A stretch of DNA of 64,000 bases from Mermis nigrescens (GCA_036768485.1 JAVLUZ010000580.1:310001-374000), one strand, 5' to 3'. Positions 6,224 to 18,589 are shown, counted from the stretch's first letter. The notes: generated from the sequence alone by a model not told the origin. A program made the numbers and translations.

Positions 6224-9200
6224 TTAAAAACCGTAAGGCATGGCAGAATAATCAGGCTGTACAATGCGCTTATTATACACAATTTTGTACTTTTTTGATG
6301 CATTTTCTGTCACTATAGTGTGGTCGGGCAAGCGCCTAATTTGCGGAAAATATACAACTTTTTCTACGATATTGTTCTGCTGTACAAAACATTTTGACCA
6401 TTCTTAATAACAAATGAAAGTTAATTTTTGTGGCAGTCACTGATGATAAGCGTGAATCCGCGTACTTTTATATGGTAATAAAATTTACCATCTTTTGCTG
6501 AACGTACCTTGTACGCGTAATTTTCAGGCCCGCCGCTTACAAATTCTTCAATGTAGCTGCCTTTGCCGTACTCCTTTAACTCATCCGTCATATTTCCCAA
6601 GTAAGAACCGATTGGCACCTCATACTCGTCACTGCCTTTTGTGACTTTTGAATATGACACTGTCTGTGTCAAAATATAATACACGTTCGCCTAGCTTTTC
6701 TAAATGCTCATACAATCTGAGTCGGGCTTGTGATGTTGTATGAGCCGCAAGCACGGGGTTTGTATTCCCCATCACCTCTGCAAATTCGTCCTCCTTTGCA
6801 TGCGTGACGGCCACTAAATTTTCGTTAATTGCGTTAATTGAGTATATTACATTTGAAGCGTCGAAAATTAAATCAAAATATGGTGCTGGATCGGTGAAAA
6901 AGGACACTTTTGACATGTTATTTCGCTGCCCGAACTTTCTCCAGAACGAATTTAACATTAACTTTGCGAGAGCGCGCATACCGCCGTTTTTCGTAATTTT
7001 TGTTGCGTCAAGCTCGATTCCTTCGTTGTCTTTGTACTCTTGAACGTATCTTTCCTTATCTTCATCGGATTTTACCCATGTAGGCCACCCGTCCGATTCC
7101 TGTTTTAATTTCATAAATTTATTGATATATGACGTAAACAGGCCACCATTTGGGTTGTTTATTTTATCATATTGCTCCATTTTTTCGTAGTGCCAGATTT
7201 CATATATTTCCATTATTTTGTACCCTAGTTCTAGCGCTTTGTACACTTCGAGCGTCACCCATGCACCCACTATTGCACGTTCTTCATCACTGTGCTCGCA
7301 TTTTGTTGTTTGATGCGTTTCAGTGCACATTCTGCACAACAGAAAATATAATTTTTCGCCAAATCTATATGGCAGTAGTGGGTGGTACAAATTCCTGGGT
7401 GGGAGAATTTCAGCTTTAATTAAACCTTGGTATGGCCTGCTGTTCACTGTCATTTCCGAAAAATTTTCCGTAAAAATCTGTGGATGACCTATGGGATACA
7501 ACCCATACTTATTCACGGTCGGGTACAGGCTGCAGATATCCGTGTACCTTATGTGCTCTAACGGTTCGCCATTTTCATCGCGCATTATTTTCTCCTATAC
7601 TTTATTGCATTCGTCCGTCCCCCATAAAACGCTTCTCTGGGGTCAAGTGGGTCAACAATCTTTATCGAATCAAAAAATTGTTTCATGTCTTTATTTGCTT
7701 TTAATTGCTGACGTAATTCGCACTCCCAGAGCTCTATTACAGCGTAACCCATTGTTTCAATGACCTTTCGTCGTCGTACAGTATTTTGAAACGCTTATTC
7801 CGCCGATGTTATTTGATCCGCCCTCATTTGCATTCTTTTTTTCATGCATTTCGGGCACCCGTGCCAAAAGCATCCATTGAATTCATATACGGTCTTTTCA
7901 TGTATACCGTCAACTCGATAATTGCCCACCTTTTGTTCGCCCATATTTGCGTGCATGTCTGATGTTGATTTTATTTATTTCGCTCACCCACTTTAACCAT
8001 TTTATCGCTGTTATCGAATGCTTTTCCATTCGCCTATACCCTCCATGCGGTACTATGCCTATTGTTTTTGGCTTTAGAGTAGGTCGACCGAAAAACTTTG
8101 TATACACGCGCTTGCTATTGTTAGTGAGCATTCAAACGGATCCATCCCTGTCTCAGCTATGAATAAATTGCGAAATTTAAGGCAACATTGCCTTTTAAAA
8201 TATCGACGTCAGACTCACAATAAATCAAAAGTTCTGACTTGAAATCAAAAATTTTCCCTTTTTCTTCAGCGTACCATTTTTGAAAAGTTTCTTTGTTTTT
8301 GGGTTCATGGTGGCTGGGGCATAGTACCACGCATCTGGCCATTCACCCACATAATTTTGATTTGCACGGGTATTGAAAAGATGCGGAAAAAATCCTTTTC
8401 TTAATTCAGGTTCGTCGAATGTTTTGGGCAAAGCAGATAAAGCCATAGGCAGAAAATTGAATGAGTCGATAAGTTTTACCGATCCTGCACTTAGGCTCAT
8501 GATTTCTAAACCTTTTGTGACAATGGTGGGCGCGATGGCTTGCTTAAAAAGGTATTTTAAAATAAAGTGTCCATCGAAACCTTTAGCGTTATGGGCGATT
8601 GCTATTGCATTTTCGAGATCAAAAAGGAAATCGCAAAATGCATCTGTGCAATTATCGCCATAAAATATGCGCCGATTCTCACCGCATTTATCGCAATGTC
8701 CAAGTGGCTTCGCCAAGCAATCCGTACATACAATATGCGCTATACACAAATTCGGTTCGTGTTCTAGTCTTGAATTACCGCACTCTTTTTCTTGTCTTGT
8801 TTCAAAATCAAAAAATACATATTTGGTCTTTTTCTTTTCATCTTTTTCGTCAGATACGACTTGCATATAACATTTATGATCATTCGTAGGCGCATCAGAT
8901 TTACACGTTTTACAATAAAAGTGACCACATTTATGCTTCCGTATTTTTATCGGCTCTATATACATGCCGACCACAATTTTTACAGAGCATCTTTTGTTGA
9001 CAGATCGACTTTTTGTTTTTTCCGACTTTTTTATGATTTTCAAAACATTTTCGACCCCTGAATAAACGATTACAGTCTGTACATTCTGAGAGAGCAACGT
9101 TCGGGCATGCTGGACCGTAGCAACATGGGCAGACCTTAGAACAGCGATGCTCTTCCTTATTGTTATAGCCCTTATTGCAAGCTTCACAAAAGTAGCCGCG

Positions 9201-10140
9201 ATTCATAAAGCCAGCCATGCTGCCTATGACATCAAAATGATTATTGTTATGATACAAATGTACAACTTTTTCTGTGGGCGGCCCTTCAAAAATGATAGCG
9301 TTACAAAAGTCGGCGCTGAAAACTTTAATTTGAAAGTTCGGCATTGCAGCCTGCAGTGCCTGCAGCTCCGGTATACTACAAGGGCCTATATGGTCTTGAA
9401 GGCCTGCTTTAGTCAAAAGTTCTAGCGTCTGCCCTGTGTTGTGCTTTTCTTTTAGCCGTATCCTTTTTACAAATGTTTTTATATCGCCATTCTAAAGCTT
9501 TGTCATCAGGCTTTTCCATATGTGTAGCACGCGCTTTTGCCACAACTAATGCCCTAGGCAAACACAGATCGTCATTGTTATTAATTTTTACAAAGCAACG
9601 TTTTGCTTTCATTTCCTTTTCCAAATTTATAAATTTACGTTTATGTTGTCCTGAGCCACTTGGGGGGCTGACTTGCACGATTTTTATACGAGTTTCCGGT
9701 TGTTCAAGGTGCACTTCCTCGTTCGACTGCAAAATTCGTTCAATCGTATGTACAATTTGCTCGCCATTTATTTGTTCGCCTCTTTGGAAAGGCACAATAG
9801 CCGGTTTCTTTAGCGTCGGGTGTGTAATTTGCAGGCCCACCATGTCCGTTGTGTTAGGACCGTCAAAAATTTTTGTGATTGCACTGTCGAAAATTTCGGC
9901 CAAATTTTTTTCTAGGTCGAGACGATCCAAATTTTTAAAATTTAATGTATATGCTCGCCCTTCCGTATTAAACCGTTTTATTTTCTGCGTTTCTGGCTCC
10001 ACCAGCTCATAAAAATCTTCAGGCGGGTACCACTCGTCCACAACTTCCAAACTGTCCTCCCACTCCTCCCGCATTTCTTCGTCCGTTTTGTACCACACGC
10101 CTTGTGTTGAAAGTTCTTCCATTTCGATGTCAGAATCCAT
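6224..10140 (-). pseudogene. Protein-primed family B DNA polymerase, multiply frameshifted
   Basis: The gene starts at ATG 10140 and ends at the stop complementary to 6224-6226. The N-terminal 400 or so residues are acidic, then Cys/His-rich (CEACNKGY, CPCCYGPACPN, CKNCGRH; 9240-8880), probably zinc-binding. Exonuclease motifs follow: FDFET near 8807, HNAKGFDGHF near 8575 and YCESD near 8210. Polymerase motif A is DICSLYP near 7540, motif B KLMLNSFWRKFG near 6952 and motif C FDTDS near 6668. All key catalytic residues are present, but at least four frame changes (about 9415, 8945, 8150-7600 and 6660) separate them. It would replicate the element from a terminal protein primer. The start has its own TATA/Inr promoter. 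Confidence 0.9.
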
Positions 10141-10205
10141 TCCAACGAGAAAAGAATTGAAGAGCAGAAATTCAGAAGTTGAAAAGAAGTGAAGATTTCA
10201 GAGAA

Positions 10206-10237
10206 TGATTTTTTCCTGCCTGTTCCCTTCTTTTATA
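10206..10237 (-). promoter_or_regulatory. Core promoter of PolB (TATA plus initiator)
   Basis: TATAAAAG at 10237-10230 and TCATTC with A+1 at 10206, a -31 spacing. The 65-nt leader ends at ATG 10140. No good downstream element is present at +28. The TATA box is conserved in P2 (about 37472-37480). Confidence 0.65.
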
Positions 10238-10299
10238 GTTTTGAGATAGCATTAGTGATAACTGGTAAAAACCGGAAATTGTTGGACTTTGGACTTAGT

Positions 10300-10451
10300 C
10301 ACGTGCTCATGACTCATCATCTGCGCTCGAGTTCGGCGCTTAAAATAGAACAATCGAGTTCAGATGGCCCGAAATTCGGCGGTACTCAAAATAGAACGTC
10401 CGAAATTCGGCGCTTCACGCCTATACTTTTGTGCTTTATTGTGTAGTACGG
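10300..10451 (-). repeat. Subterminal repeat units at the right end of P1
   Basis: Units containing CGAAATTCGGCG, ttctattttgag-like segments and cctatacttttgtgctttattgtgtag match, inverted, the more extensive array at the left end of P2 (37004-37390). Their terminal position suggests part of the Polinton terminal inverted repeat or a replication-origin region. Confidence 0.6.
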
Positions 10452-10455
10452 CCCC

Positions 10456-10532
10456 ATTGTAGGCACTTTTGCGCCTACAATTTCAGAGTCTCTATGCTTA
10501 AGCATGTGCTATATGCTTAAGCACGGAGACTC
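10456..10532. repeat. Two adjacent hairpins next to the P1 terminus
   Basis: ATTGTAGGC/GCCTACAAT (10456-10464 with 10473-10481) is a perfect 9-bp stem. GAGTCTC/GAGACTC (10486-10492 with 10526-10532) encloses two TGCTTAAGCA-type palindromes. They lie immediately outside the recognised Polinton end. Confidence 0.6.
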
Positions 10533-10555
10533 TCAAGGGTCCGGGAGTACTACTG

Positions 10556-11660
10556 TGATGGCTCGGATGGCAAAGACCATTCCGTCATGGTTCTTTTGGC
10601 GGAGGTCAGTATAGATTTATTATTTCGTTGCTAATTAAAAAATTTATAAAACTTCATGGGCTTTTTTACTAAGCTGTCTTGTGCACGTGGCTCTCAATTT
10701 ATAATTATGGGAATCGTTCCACGTGGTCGACTCGTCATATATTTTTGTATATTGGCTTACTGGCCTTATCTTTTTAATGTGAAAAACTGATGAGTAAGCC
10801 GAATCCAAATTTTCGTATTGTTTTTTCATCCATATACCAAAGCGAATATACATTAAGCAAAAAGATGGACTTACTGTTTTCTCCTCGGGGAGTGGATATC
10901 ATGCATGATCTTATGGGTTCGAGGTTTACCCTCAAAAATTTTCGCCGTCGTAAAGAAATTTTCATCTGTCAGAAATTTGTCGATTTTAAAAAATTCCAAA
11001 ATGTTCATGAAAATTTGCAGAAAAAAGTTATTTTCTTGTCGGTTTAAGTCAAATATTCGGTCAAAAGCGTAAAATTTATTACCTTTTGTATCAAATAAGC
11101 GTGGTTTTACATGTACTTGTATATTTTATCAAATTTTCAATTTTTTGATTTTTTCGAAATTATTTTGTGTTTTTATGCTCTAGAAAGTTATTGCATCGTC
11201 TGAAACGCCAGAAAACAGTGTTGTGAGGCGTTCCTATCATATTTGGCTCAAGAAATGTATTTTAGAACTTCACTTAATAGAATTCCTCTACTGAGCATAG
11301 TGTATTTTTAAGGTGTGAAACTATTATGTAAGGAATAAATTGATTAGGTCAGAACAAAATATACAGTGTTTATTTGTTGTCTGCTAAATGCAATGCTTAT
11401 GCAGGTTTTCTTTTCAGAACTTTATATTTATTTTAAACATCTTTTGAAGAAGCGGGAAACAAACAAGCGGGGTCAAAAAAACAGCGTGTTGGAAGAAGTG
11501 GTGGTTCGGACGGCAAAGACAATTCCATCATGGCTTTTGTGACGAAGGTCAGTATAGATTTATTATTTTGTTGCTTAGTAAAAAATTTCTAATACTTGAT
11601 GGCCTTTTTTAGTAAGCTGTCTTGTAAACACGTGGTACGCAATTTAATTATGGGCATAGG
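10556..11660 (+). repeat. Direct repeat pair of about 160 bp (10556-10720 and 11498-11660)
   Basis: Both copies share GGCAAAGAC, TCATGG, then AGGTCAGTATAGATTTATTA and, about 80 bp on, AAGCTGTCTTG with CACGTGG. Identity is roughly 80-85 percent by eye. The shared AG|GTCAGTA resembles a splice donor, so this could be a duplicated exon end or a transposon segment. No protein is recognisable. Confidence 0.5.
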
Positions 11661-11664
11661 TGGC

Positions 11665-13264
11665 TAGCATGCGAATTCTGGGGTTAGGAGATTTTTTAAA
11701 GGTCAAAAAAAGTTGTTTAACATGGTCGTATGGTGTGCGAAAAGAAGAAGAGGAATATTCAAAATTTCAATTTAGACTGATATTCAGTTTTCGGGGGTCA
11801 TATCCAGACATGCACGTGCGGGGGGTTTGCTGGGGGTCCTGACCCCCAGCCTGGAAACATGGGAAATCTTGTTGAGAAAATGAATCAAAATCAAGGTCAA
11901 AAACGGTTAAAAATTGGAAATTTTCTTCAAAAGTGCTTCAAATCAATGAGAAACTGTGTAAAAACGTAGTTTTAACGCCATTTAAGCATTTATCCCAGTA
12001 TTTTAGGTCATTTTGGCCCAAAAAGCTTTATTTTTTGACTTTTTGCTGACTGGTTGACCCCCCGCAGATCGGTCACGCTGTGCATCTATGGTCATATCCC
12101 GAAACTCTCTCCGAAGCTCACGTGAGATTATGGTATTCCAAAAAAGCTAGTTAAAAATACAGTTTAACAGTTTTGTGTGTAAAGACTCATAAAATCAGAC
12201 TTAGATTCAAAGTTAAACGTGTTTTCATCTAAGTCGAGACGTATTCAAAGTCGAAATAGGAATATTTCCGGGATAATTTTAAAAATAATGGCTGACATGA
12301 CATAGTTTGTCATAAAAATGAAAATTTGATAATTGAGCGGATTTGAAATGAACCAATGAGATTTTTTGACATAAAGCTGCACTACCGATTATTCCACTTG
12401 GCCGATACGACTTATTTTTTTGTGAATATTAAAAATGATTACTATGTTTAATTTTTGGCTGAAATTGTCAGAAAAACCAACTTGTTTCCCCAAAAATTTA
12501 AGGTACGTCATTACTTTCTGACTTTTGGGAGATGATGAACGACCAACTTTGGATGGGGGATTCCCGTAAACCAGCCCGATTACATGTTTGCTACTTGTTA
12601 TTTCGTTGACTACTCTTATGTTTCCGTAAAGATGAAAAATGGATCAATAAGTTTAATATAAATGGGCCTGCTATATTTTTAAGTTGGTTTTTAAAGTTAC
12701 AGTGGTACTTTTAACGATTTAACCTGGCCTATTTGCCATTTTTTGTAAGGATGAAAGAGTGATCAGATCAGTAAGTGCAATTGAAACGAATTTTTTTCCG
12801 AACTTCCGCTGTTTTACCGGCAATTCCGTTTGATTATTTTTTTTGTATGGAGAAAAAATTTTTCGTTAAGTGGAATCCATGCCTTTAAGATTTTTAAATT
12901 GTGTGATTTATCGCTGTTCTAACTACCATTCCATGTAGCCGATTGGCATTATTTTTCCGTAAGGATAGAAAATTGATTAGTGAAAAGTAGTGGATCTATG
13001 ATAGTCCTAAAGGCTGTATCTAAACTTTCACAAAAACAAAAAATAGGTTTCAAAGTTTGCCTAATTTAGGTTCATAAAGGTTGGTTGGTCCGTTTCTGGG
13101 TTGAAAGTGGAATAAGAGATTCGTTTCAAAGTCTGTCGTGTCCAATTTTGTCATTCAATTCTGAAATTAAGCCACTTGATTCTGGGGTTCTGTGAAATCA
13201 GTTGAATAATTGTTGTCAACCTAATAATTTCAATTAGTATATTTAAATTTATCGTATAATAATC
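11665..13264. other. Non-coding region with dispersed repeat pieces
   Basis: No convincing gene. About 11818-12062 is an inverted match to 23490-23730 (shared blocks include TCTTCAAAAGTGCTTCAAAT-like and AGGTCATTTTGG segments). From about 12360 to 13010 a degenerate module with TTTTCCGTAAGGATGAAAAA followed by TTGATCAGTAAG recurs roughly every 110-220 bp (near 12600, 12740, 12850 and 12950), and once more near 21320. These look like decayed repeats. Confidence 0.4.
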
Positions 13265-14739
13265 ATGAAAATTTTTAGGTTTCGCCGTCGACAGGTCTGT
13301 CGACTGGGCTATCGACTGGCCCGCAAGGTCAGGATAGTTGGGAAATTGTCTTGGAAATCTGATGCGATGCAAAGTTTTGCTCTGTTTTTGAAGAAACAAA
13401 TGGTTCATAAGTACTCAGACCAGCAGATTCGTGAGAGAATTCTCGGTATTGTGAAAAAGATGGCGAGTTATTTCAAGACAAGATCTACAGTGATAAAAAT
13501 TATGCTTTCGTATAGCAAGTGCATTCGAAATATTGTGGAATCTATCGAAAATCTTTGTGGTAGATTCGATGTTACTGCGGATGTTTATTCCAGAGTTTTG
13601 TGCGAGTGTTATTCTAAGAATGCTTATCACACTGCTTTTTCCGAACCGTATAGTTTCGATTATTCAAATAAATTTTATACGGATGTTTTTTCTGGACAGT
13701 TGTACTGTAACGGTAAAGTCGTCTGTTCTAGTAACAATGATTTTGTTAACGCTGATAGTTCTTTTTTTCGCTTCGCTTTAAATAATAATTGTAATCGTAT
13801 AGAAGCGGATAGTAATTTACCTGGATATTTACTTAGTTCGTTACCTAGTGTTCTACCTAGTACAAATTATAGTGGGGTCAATGATTATAGCTTAGAACCT
13901 AGTACAAGTAATAGTTCGAATATTGGTTATACTTTGGACAATTCTAGTTTTGTTTCCGGTTGTGCAAAGACGGATGTTGTTGGGAGCGACTTATTCAATA
14001 GAGAGGAAGGTGTTTCGCGGAAAAGGGAAATGATTCGGTTTTATATTGTGTTACCGATAATTTACAAGTGAAAAAGCGGAAAATCAGCAAAAAATTGGAG
14101 AAGTTAAAGGAATTTCTTGATGTGAACATCGAAAAGTCTGATGATGAAGATGATACTGCAAATGTTAATGCATGGAGGCGTGGGAAAAGAAGACTTTGTG
14201 ATGCTGATTGTCAGTTCCCGAATGTTTGGGCGTTAAGATTGCATTGTTTGTTTAAGGACTTGTGTAAAGAAAACCTTAGGTTTTACGATATTCGACGCAT
14301 TTTGTATCGTTGGGATAATTGTAGTTGTTGTGATGCGGATTGGAAGTTAGAATGCAATTTAGGCAACGAGTGTAGCAATCTTTTAAAGTTGTTGAAAAAT
14401 GTAGCTTGTCACTTTCCTATTGTTTGCAATATTCTTTGGTATGTTTATTGTTTAAGAAAATGTATGCGCTGGATTTCTGATACAGAACAGGCAGGTATCG
14501 AGGGTAATTATGGTTTATTTTGCAAGCTTATAAGTGTAAATAGAAAAAGTTTACCAGCACCTGCAAAATGTCAGAGTTCCGAAGAAGATAGAAATAGAGA
14601 AAATGACCTAGATAACTATGTTATAAAAAATTTTGGTCGTCTGTACGAAAAATTTTTGGCTGATGTTAACGATTTTCCCCGTGAAGTATGTAATGTATGT
14701 AGAATGTGGTGTAAAGATCGCGTAGTTTTCGATAATTGA
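13265..14739 (+). pseudogene. Helitron RepHel N-terminal region, two frames
   Basis: Frames 13265-14071 (268 aa) and 14068-14739 (223 aa) overlap by four bases (ATGA). The first begins with an Arg-rich stretch and contains a conserved-looking helical region (KKQMVHKYSDQQIRERI), then a Ser/Asn-rich part. The second is Cys-rich (NCSCCDADWKLEC, EVCNVCRMWC), probably zinc-binding, as often precedes the Rep domain. The overlap could be a natural two-ORF arrangement, but the downstream breaks suggest simple decay. Confidence 0.6.
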
Positions 14740-14768
14740 GAAGATATACCGGGTGGTGATTTTCCTAA

Positions 14769-16653
14769 TTGCGTTGCTTTTATAACGGATTTGAAGATGG
14801 TCTGCAATTTACCAATTGTGATTTGCAAGCTAAGATGTATAAAGGATCTCAAGGAGGGTGCAGTGCCTTGTTTTCTAGAATGAATAATATGTGGATTGAT
14901 GATGTTCCATCGGAAATCAGTTGTTTAAACATATTTGAAAAATTGCTAATTAAGCAAGCTAGTTCTATGATGCATATTGTCAAGTTAAAACCATTAAGCT
15001 TGAAAAATAGTATTAATAATGTTAGTGCGCTGAAAGGATTGGCTATCCATCTACCGTTGCCGCTTAAAGAATCGCATCTATATGTTCGTTCTAAGTTACC
15101 ATCAAATAAATTTTTAAATATAATAGTGGACAGCTGTCCGACTGATAAAAAAATTGTTTATAGGGCGATTGTTAATTTAAAAAGGTTTATGCTGCTTTAA
15201 ACTGGTCACGAGAACATAATCATTTGTACAGCGAGAAGCTTGTTGATTTTTTACCTGAAAATTTTGGTGAAACAAAATTAGTTTATACTTCGGATATGGT
15301 TTTTACTGGCAAGGAAGGTGTTGATCTGAGAAAAAGCATGTTAAAGCATATAGATGAGTGTGAGCCTTACTTGCACGTAACAATTCAACCTATTCATTTG
15401 AGTATTGATGCTAAACGATCAGATATTGATGTATATCGTCAAATGAGAGTGAGTGATGAGCCTTTGTATAATAATAATAAATATTCGGACCATAAATGTT
15501 ATCCGGAACTTTATCCCTGTGGTAGAGGTGGTTTATATGATGAGAGGCCTAGTTTTGTTAGACCTCTTTTATTTTTAAGAAATCGTTTGGGTCTGTTCGA
15601 TTCAAGATTTCGTAGGTGTATACCTTACATACTAGATGAAAGCAGTCGGCATGATGAAAGAAGTATAAATCAGGGAGTATATGGCATGCTTAAAGTTTCT
15701 AAAAGTGCTGGTCTGAAGGCAGGTGCTTTAAAAGAAAAAATAGCAAGTAAGGTTTATGACTTAGAAAGCAATTTGTTGTCTATGTTCGGTAAGTTGCGAG
15801 GGTCTAGAGGTTATTGGTTTCAAAAATATAAGGACTTGCGTGCTATGGACGAGAAATTTGGTCCGCCTACTTTCTTTTTAACTTTAAGTGCCGCTGAGTA
15901 TTACTGGGAAGATTTGAAAAAGTATTTGTTGCATCTTAATCAAGATTTACCAAATGTTGATGCTTGGAATGTAATGAAACTGTGTACCACCGATCCTTTT
16001 CAACAGCTGTTCATTTTAAACGAAGATTGGAAGCTGTTTTGCATAATGTTTTACTAGATCATGAAGGACCACTGGGGAACATAGTCCATTATTTTATTCG
16101 TATAGAGTATCAAGCTAGGGGTGCACCTCATTTTCATATGAAACTTTGGGTCGAAGGAGCACCTGTGATTGGTCATAGTAGCAATGACGAAATTTTGAAT
16201 TTCATCGATAGGTATATAACGTGTACTGAGCCTTGTGCGAATTCTAGCCCTATTTTAAATCAATTGGTTAATAAATTTCAAGTTCACAGGTGCACTTCGA
16301 GTTGTCTGCGAGTTGTAAGAAACAAAGGCTTTTTCAGACGATGTAGATTCGCTTTCCCAAGGTCGGTTACTTCCATAACAAGGTTAAATAGTGTGGAAGA
16401 TGGCATTGTGTCTAGGAAAAAAGGAAATGAAATTAAGAAAGCGTACGATTTGCGTCGTTCAATCGATGAAACATTAGTTAATGATTATAACCCTGTGCTT
16501 ATGTATATTTGGCGATCAAATATGGATATTCAATTTATTGGAGATGATTCGGCTGTTTTGAGTGGATATATTACTACTTATGTAACTAAGGGCGAAAAAT
16601 TTATTCATGAAGAACTGTGGTCGTCTTTAGAAAGTGATAAGTCTTTAGGCTGA
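14769..16653 (+). pseudogene. Helitron Rep (HUH endonuclease) domain, frameshifted
   Basis: Three frames (14769-15200, 15224-16057 and 15964-16653) cover the Helitron-like N domain and Rep. CYPELYPCGRGG near 15505 and the later FGPPTFFLTLSAAEYYWED segment are typical of the family. The metal-binding HUH motif is PHFHMKLW, with the histidines at about 16129 and 16135. The two-tyrosine motif is YITTYVTK with tyrosines at 16567 and 16579. A frame change occurs at about 16030 and a single in-frame TGA at 16651. The domain nicks and rejoins single-stranded DNA at the Helitron ends. Confidence 0.85.
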
Positions 16654-17409
16654 AAGTTACATTCTTTTGGAAGAAAAATGCTCAACAAACGTGAAATTGG
16701 CGCTTATGAAGCGGCCATTAAAATCATAGGAAATCCTTACTTTGTTTGTAGTGATTGTGTGCAATTTATAGATACAAAACCTAAAAAGGATAGAAAGAGA
16801 CGTTTAAGAACTTTTAAGGAATTAGAAGATTTGGAGGATGAATCGGAGAATATTTATTGTACTAAGGTTTTGGACGATTATTATCCTAACAGACCGATAG
16901 ATTTAGAACAAGCTTGTTTGTACGATTTTGTATCAAATTATGAAGTTAGTAAGACGGTTCCCAAATCTACAAAAGTTTGGACTCTTGAAAATCAACTGGG
17001 ATTTGTGAGGCAACATAGAAAGCCAAAAGTAATATCTACCAATTATTATAATATGAAGGCTCTTAAAGGTATAGAATTGTATTATAGAAGTGTTTTGATG
17101 CTTTTTAAACCATGGAGAGAAGAAAAGGAGATTATTGGTGGTTCGCAAACTTATCATGAGGAATTTGTGAAAGAAGTCGGTAATTTTAAGAGTATGAAAT
17201 TTTACGATGATGCTAAAAAGAAAATTCGTTCAGGCTTGGATCTGATAGAAAAATCGGAACAACAGTGCGTTATTGATAATGAAGATTCAAAGCAAGGTTC
17301 TGAAAAACTTCCAAAAAAACTGAAGATGCGGACATGTTATGCAATACTGATGATGATCCTGTATTCTTCGTCGATGTGCAGAATAAGAGTTCATTATCTG
17401 ATGAAGTAA
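16654..17409 (+). pseudogene. Helitron Rep-helicase linker region
   Basis: Continues the Rep frame after a lone TGA, so 15964-17409 was originally one frame. It contains REIGAYEAAIKIIG (the conserved block after Rep in Helitrons) and a CSDC pair, followed by the YNMKALKGIELYYRSVLMLFKPWR block that precedes the helicase. A frame change near 17340 leads into the helicase. Confidence 0.7.
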
Positions 17410-18370
17410 ATCTGTTGAATGTGGATCAAATGAATGTGTATAATAGAGTAGTGCTTTCAGATAGGAATGGTCATCAAATGAAATTGATTGTTAGTGGTGT
17501 TGGGGGTACTGGAAAGAGTTTTTTGATCAATATTGTTCGACAATATTTTGTCGAAAAGTATGGCGTAAATTCAGTTGGTGTATTAGCTCCAACGGGTATA
17601 GCTGCATTTAATATTAAAGGTCAAATATTGCATAAGTTTTTTAAGTTACCAGTGCAGCATGGTTGTCAACCGGAATATTTTGCATTGTATGCTGAAGATC
17701 TCAAACTTTTCCGAAATGCGTTCAAAGATTTGAGCGTCTTTATTATTGACGAATTTAGAATGATATCGAATGTTGTTCTATATATGATTGATTGTAGAAT
17801 GGTAGAAATTTTTGGAGGTGAAAGTTTCTTTGGTGGAAAGCATATTATTTTGTTTGGTGATTTACTACAGCTTCCTCCGGTCAATGGATAATTTTCCTTT
17901 AAAAATATAGGTAGTAAGGAGGTGGCAGGTTTGTCTGGTGGATCTGGAATCAGTTTTAATTGTTGGGATGAATTTGAATATTGCGAACTTAGAATTAATG
18001 TTCGGCATAATGCGGATTCTACTTATTCTGAAATGCTCAGTAGAATTAGAGTTGGTAATCTATTGGATTCGGATCTGTCGGCTTTGAACAATCGATTGAT
18101 TTCTAATATGGATTTAATGGTTGTCCTGATAGTATGGATGACATAGCAAAATTTTATAAAAAAAATATGCTGACTTTGGACAATAACTGCGTTTGTTTGT
18201 TTAGTAAGAATGAACAAGTAAATAAGTTTAATGAGTCCATGCTTTATATGCAAAATGTTAAAATTGTTGAAATTCCTGCAATTGATAAGTGTTTCACTCA
18301 GTTTATAAAGAAGAAAAAACATTCGAGAAAGCAATTTATTGTGAAAAAATATGTGATAGTGCTGGTTTAG
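17334..18370 (+). pseudogene. Helitron Pif1-type helicase, partial and interrupted
   Basis: Walker A GVGGTGKS lies at about 17496-17519, APTGIAAFNI near 17587, Walker B FIIDEFRM near 17738-17761 and GDLLQLPPV near 17860. An in-frame stop at 17889 is followed by open sequence in the same frame to 18146 (RINVRHNAD), and a further frame 18134-18370 holds a FSKNEQVNKFN segment. The C-terminal helicase motifs are missing. The enzyme unwinds DNA during rolling-circle transposition. Confidence 0.85.
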
Positions 18371-18589
18371 AAGACATTTTAAAGATAGGCGAAGGTGCCC
18401 GTATTATGTTGAGAAATAACAACAATGTTGAAATAGCTTTGGTAAACGTCCTGCTTCAACGACTATAATTTTCTAAATTGTCTTTGAATTTTTGGCGAAA
18501 AATTGCTATTGAAAGGCTGTTTAGGTGATGTTTTAATACACAAAATTATCATTTTAGCTTTAACCAAAATATTATTTTAACGTTTAAAT

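Larger units (their letters stand above)
1..10451 (-). mobile_element. Polinton/Maverick (adintovirus-like) element P1, left end outside window
   Basis: The minus strand carries, in order, polymerase B, membrane protein, Cys-rich protein, integrase, small proteins, ATPase, pX-like, 227-aa, pVI-like and MCP genes. This combination of protein-primed PolB, retroviral-type integrase, FtsK/A32-type ATPase and capsid proteins defines Polintons. The right limit near 10451 comes from comparison with copy P2: the two match (inverted) up to a terminal repeat unit that includes the sequence tgctttattgtgtagta, then diverge. MCP runs off position 1, and the protease expected next lies outside the window. 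PolB, MCP and one small gene carry frameshifts, while integrase, ATPase and four other genes are open, so the copy is young but probably not autonomous. No target-site duplication could be checked. Confidence 0.9.
13265..18480 (+). mobile_element. Helitron, decayed autonomous copy
   Basis: A series of plus-strand frames encodes a RepHel-type protein: Helitron-like N-terminal region, HUH endonuclease and Pif1-family helicase. Helitrons move by rolling-circle replication. The copy is broken by several frame changes and in-frame stops, and helicase motifs fade after about 18370. I could not identify the expected TC start or the CTRR end with its hairpin, so the outer limits are coding limits only. 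Confidence 0.9.

Noticed and set aside
7150..9061. Plus-strand frames opposite PolB
   Set aside because: Antisense to recognisable polymerase motifs; their Cys/Phe-rich composition is a by-product.
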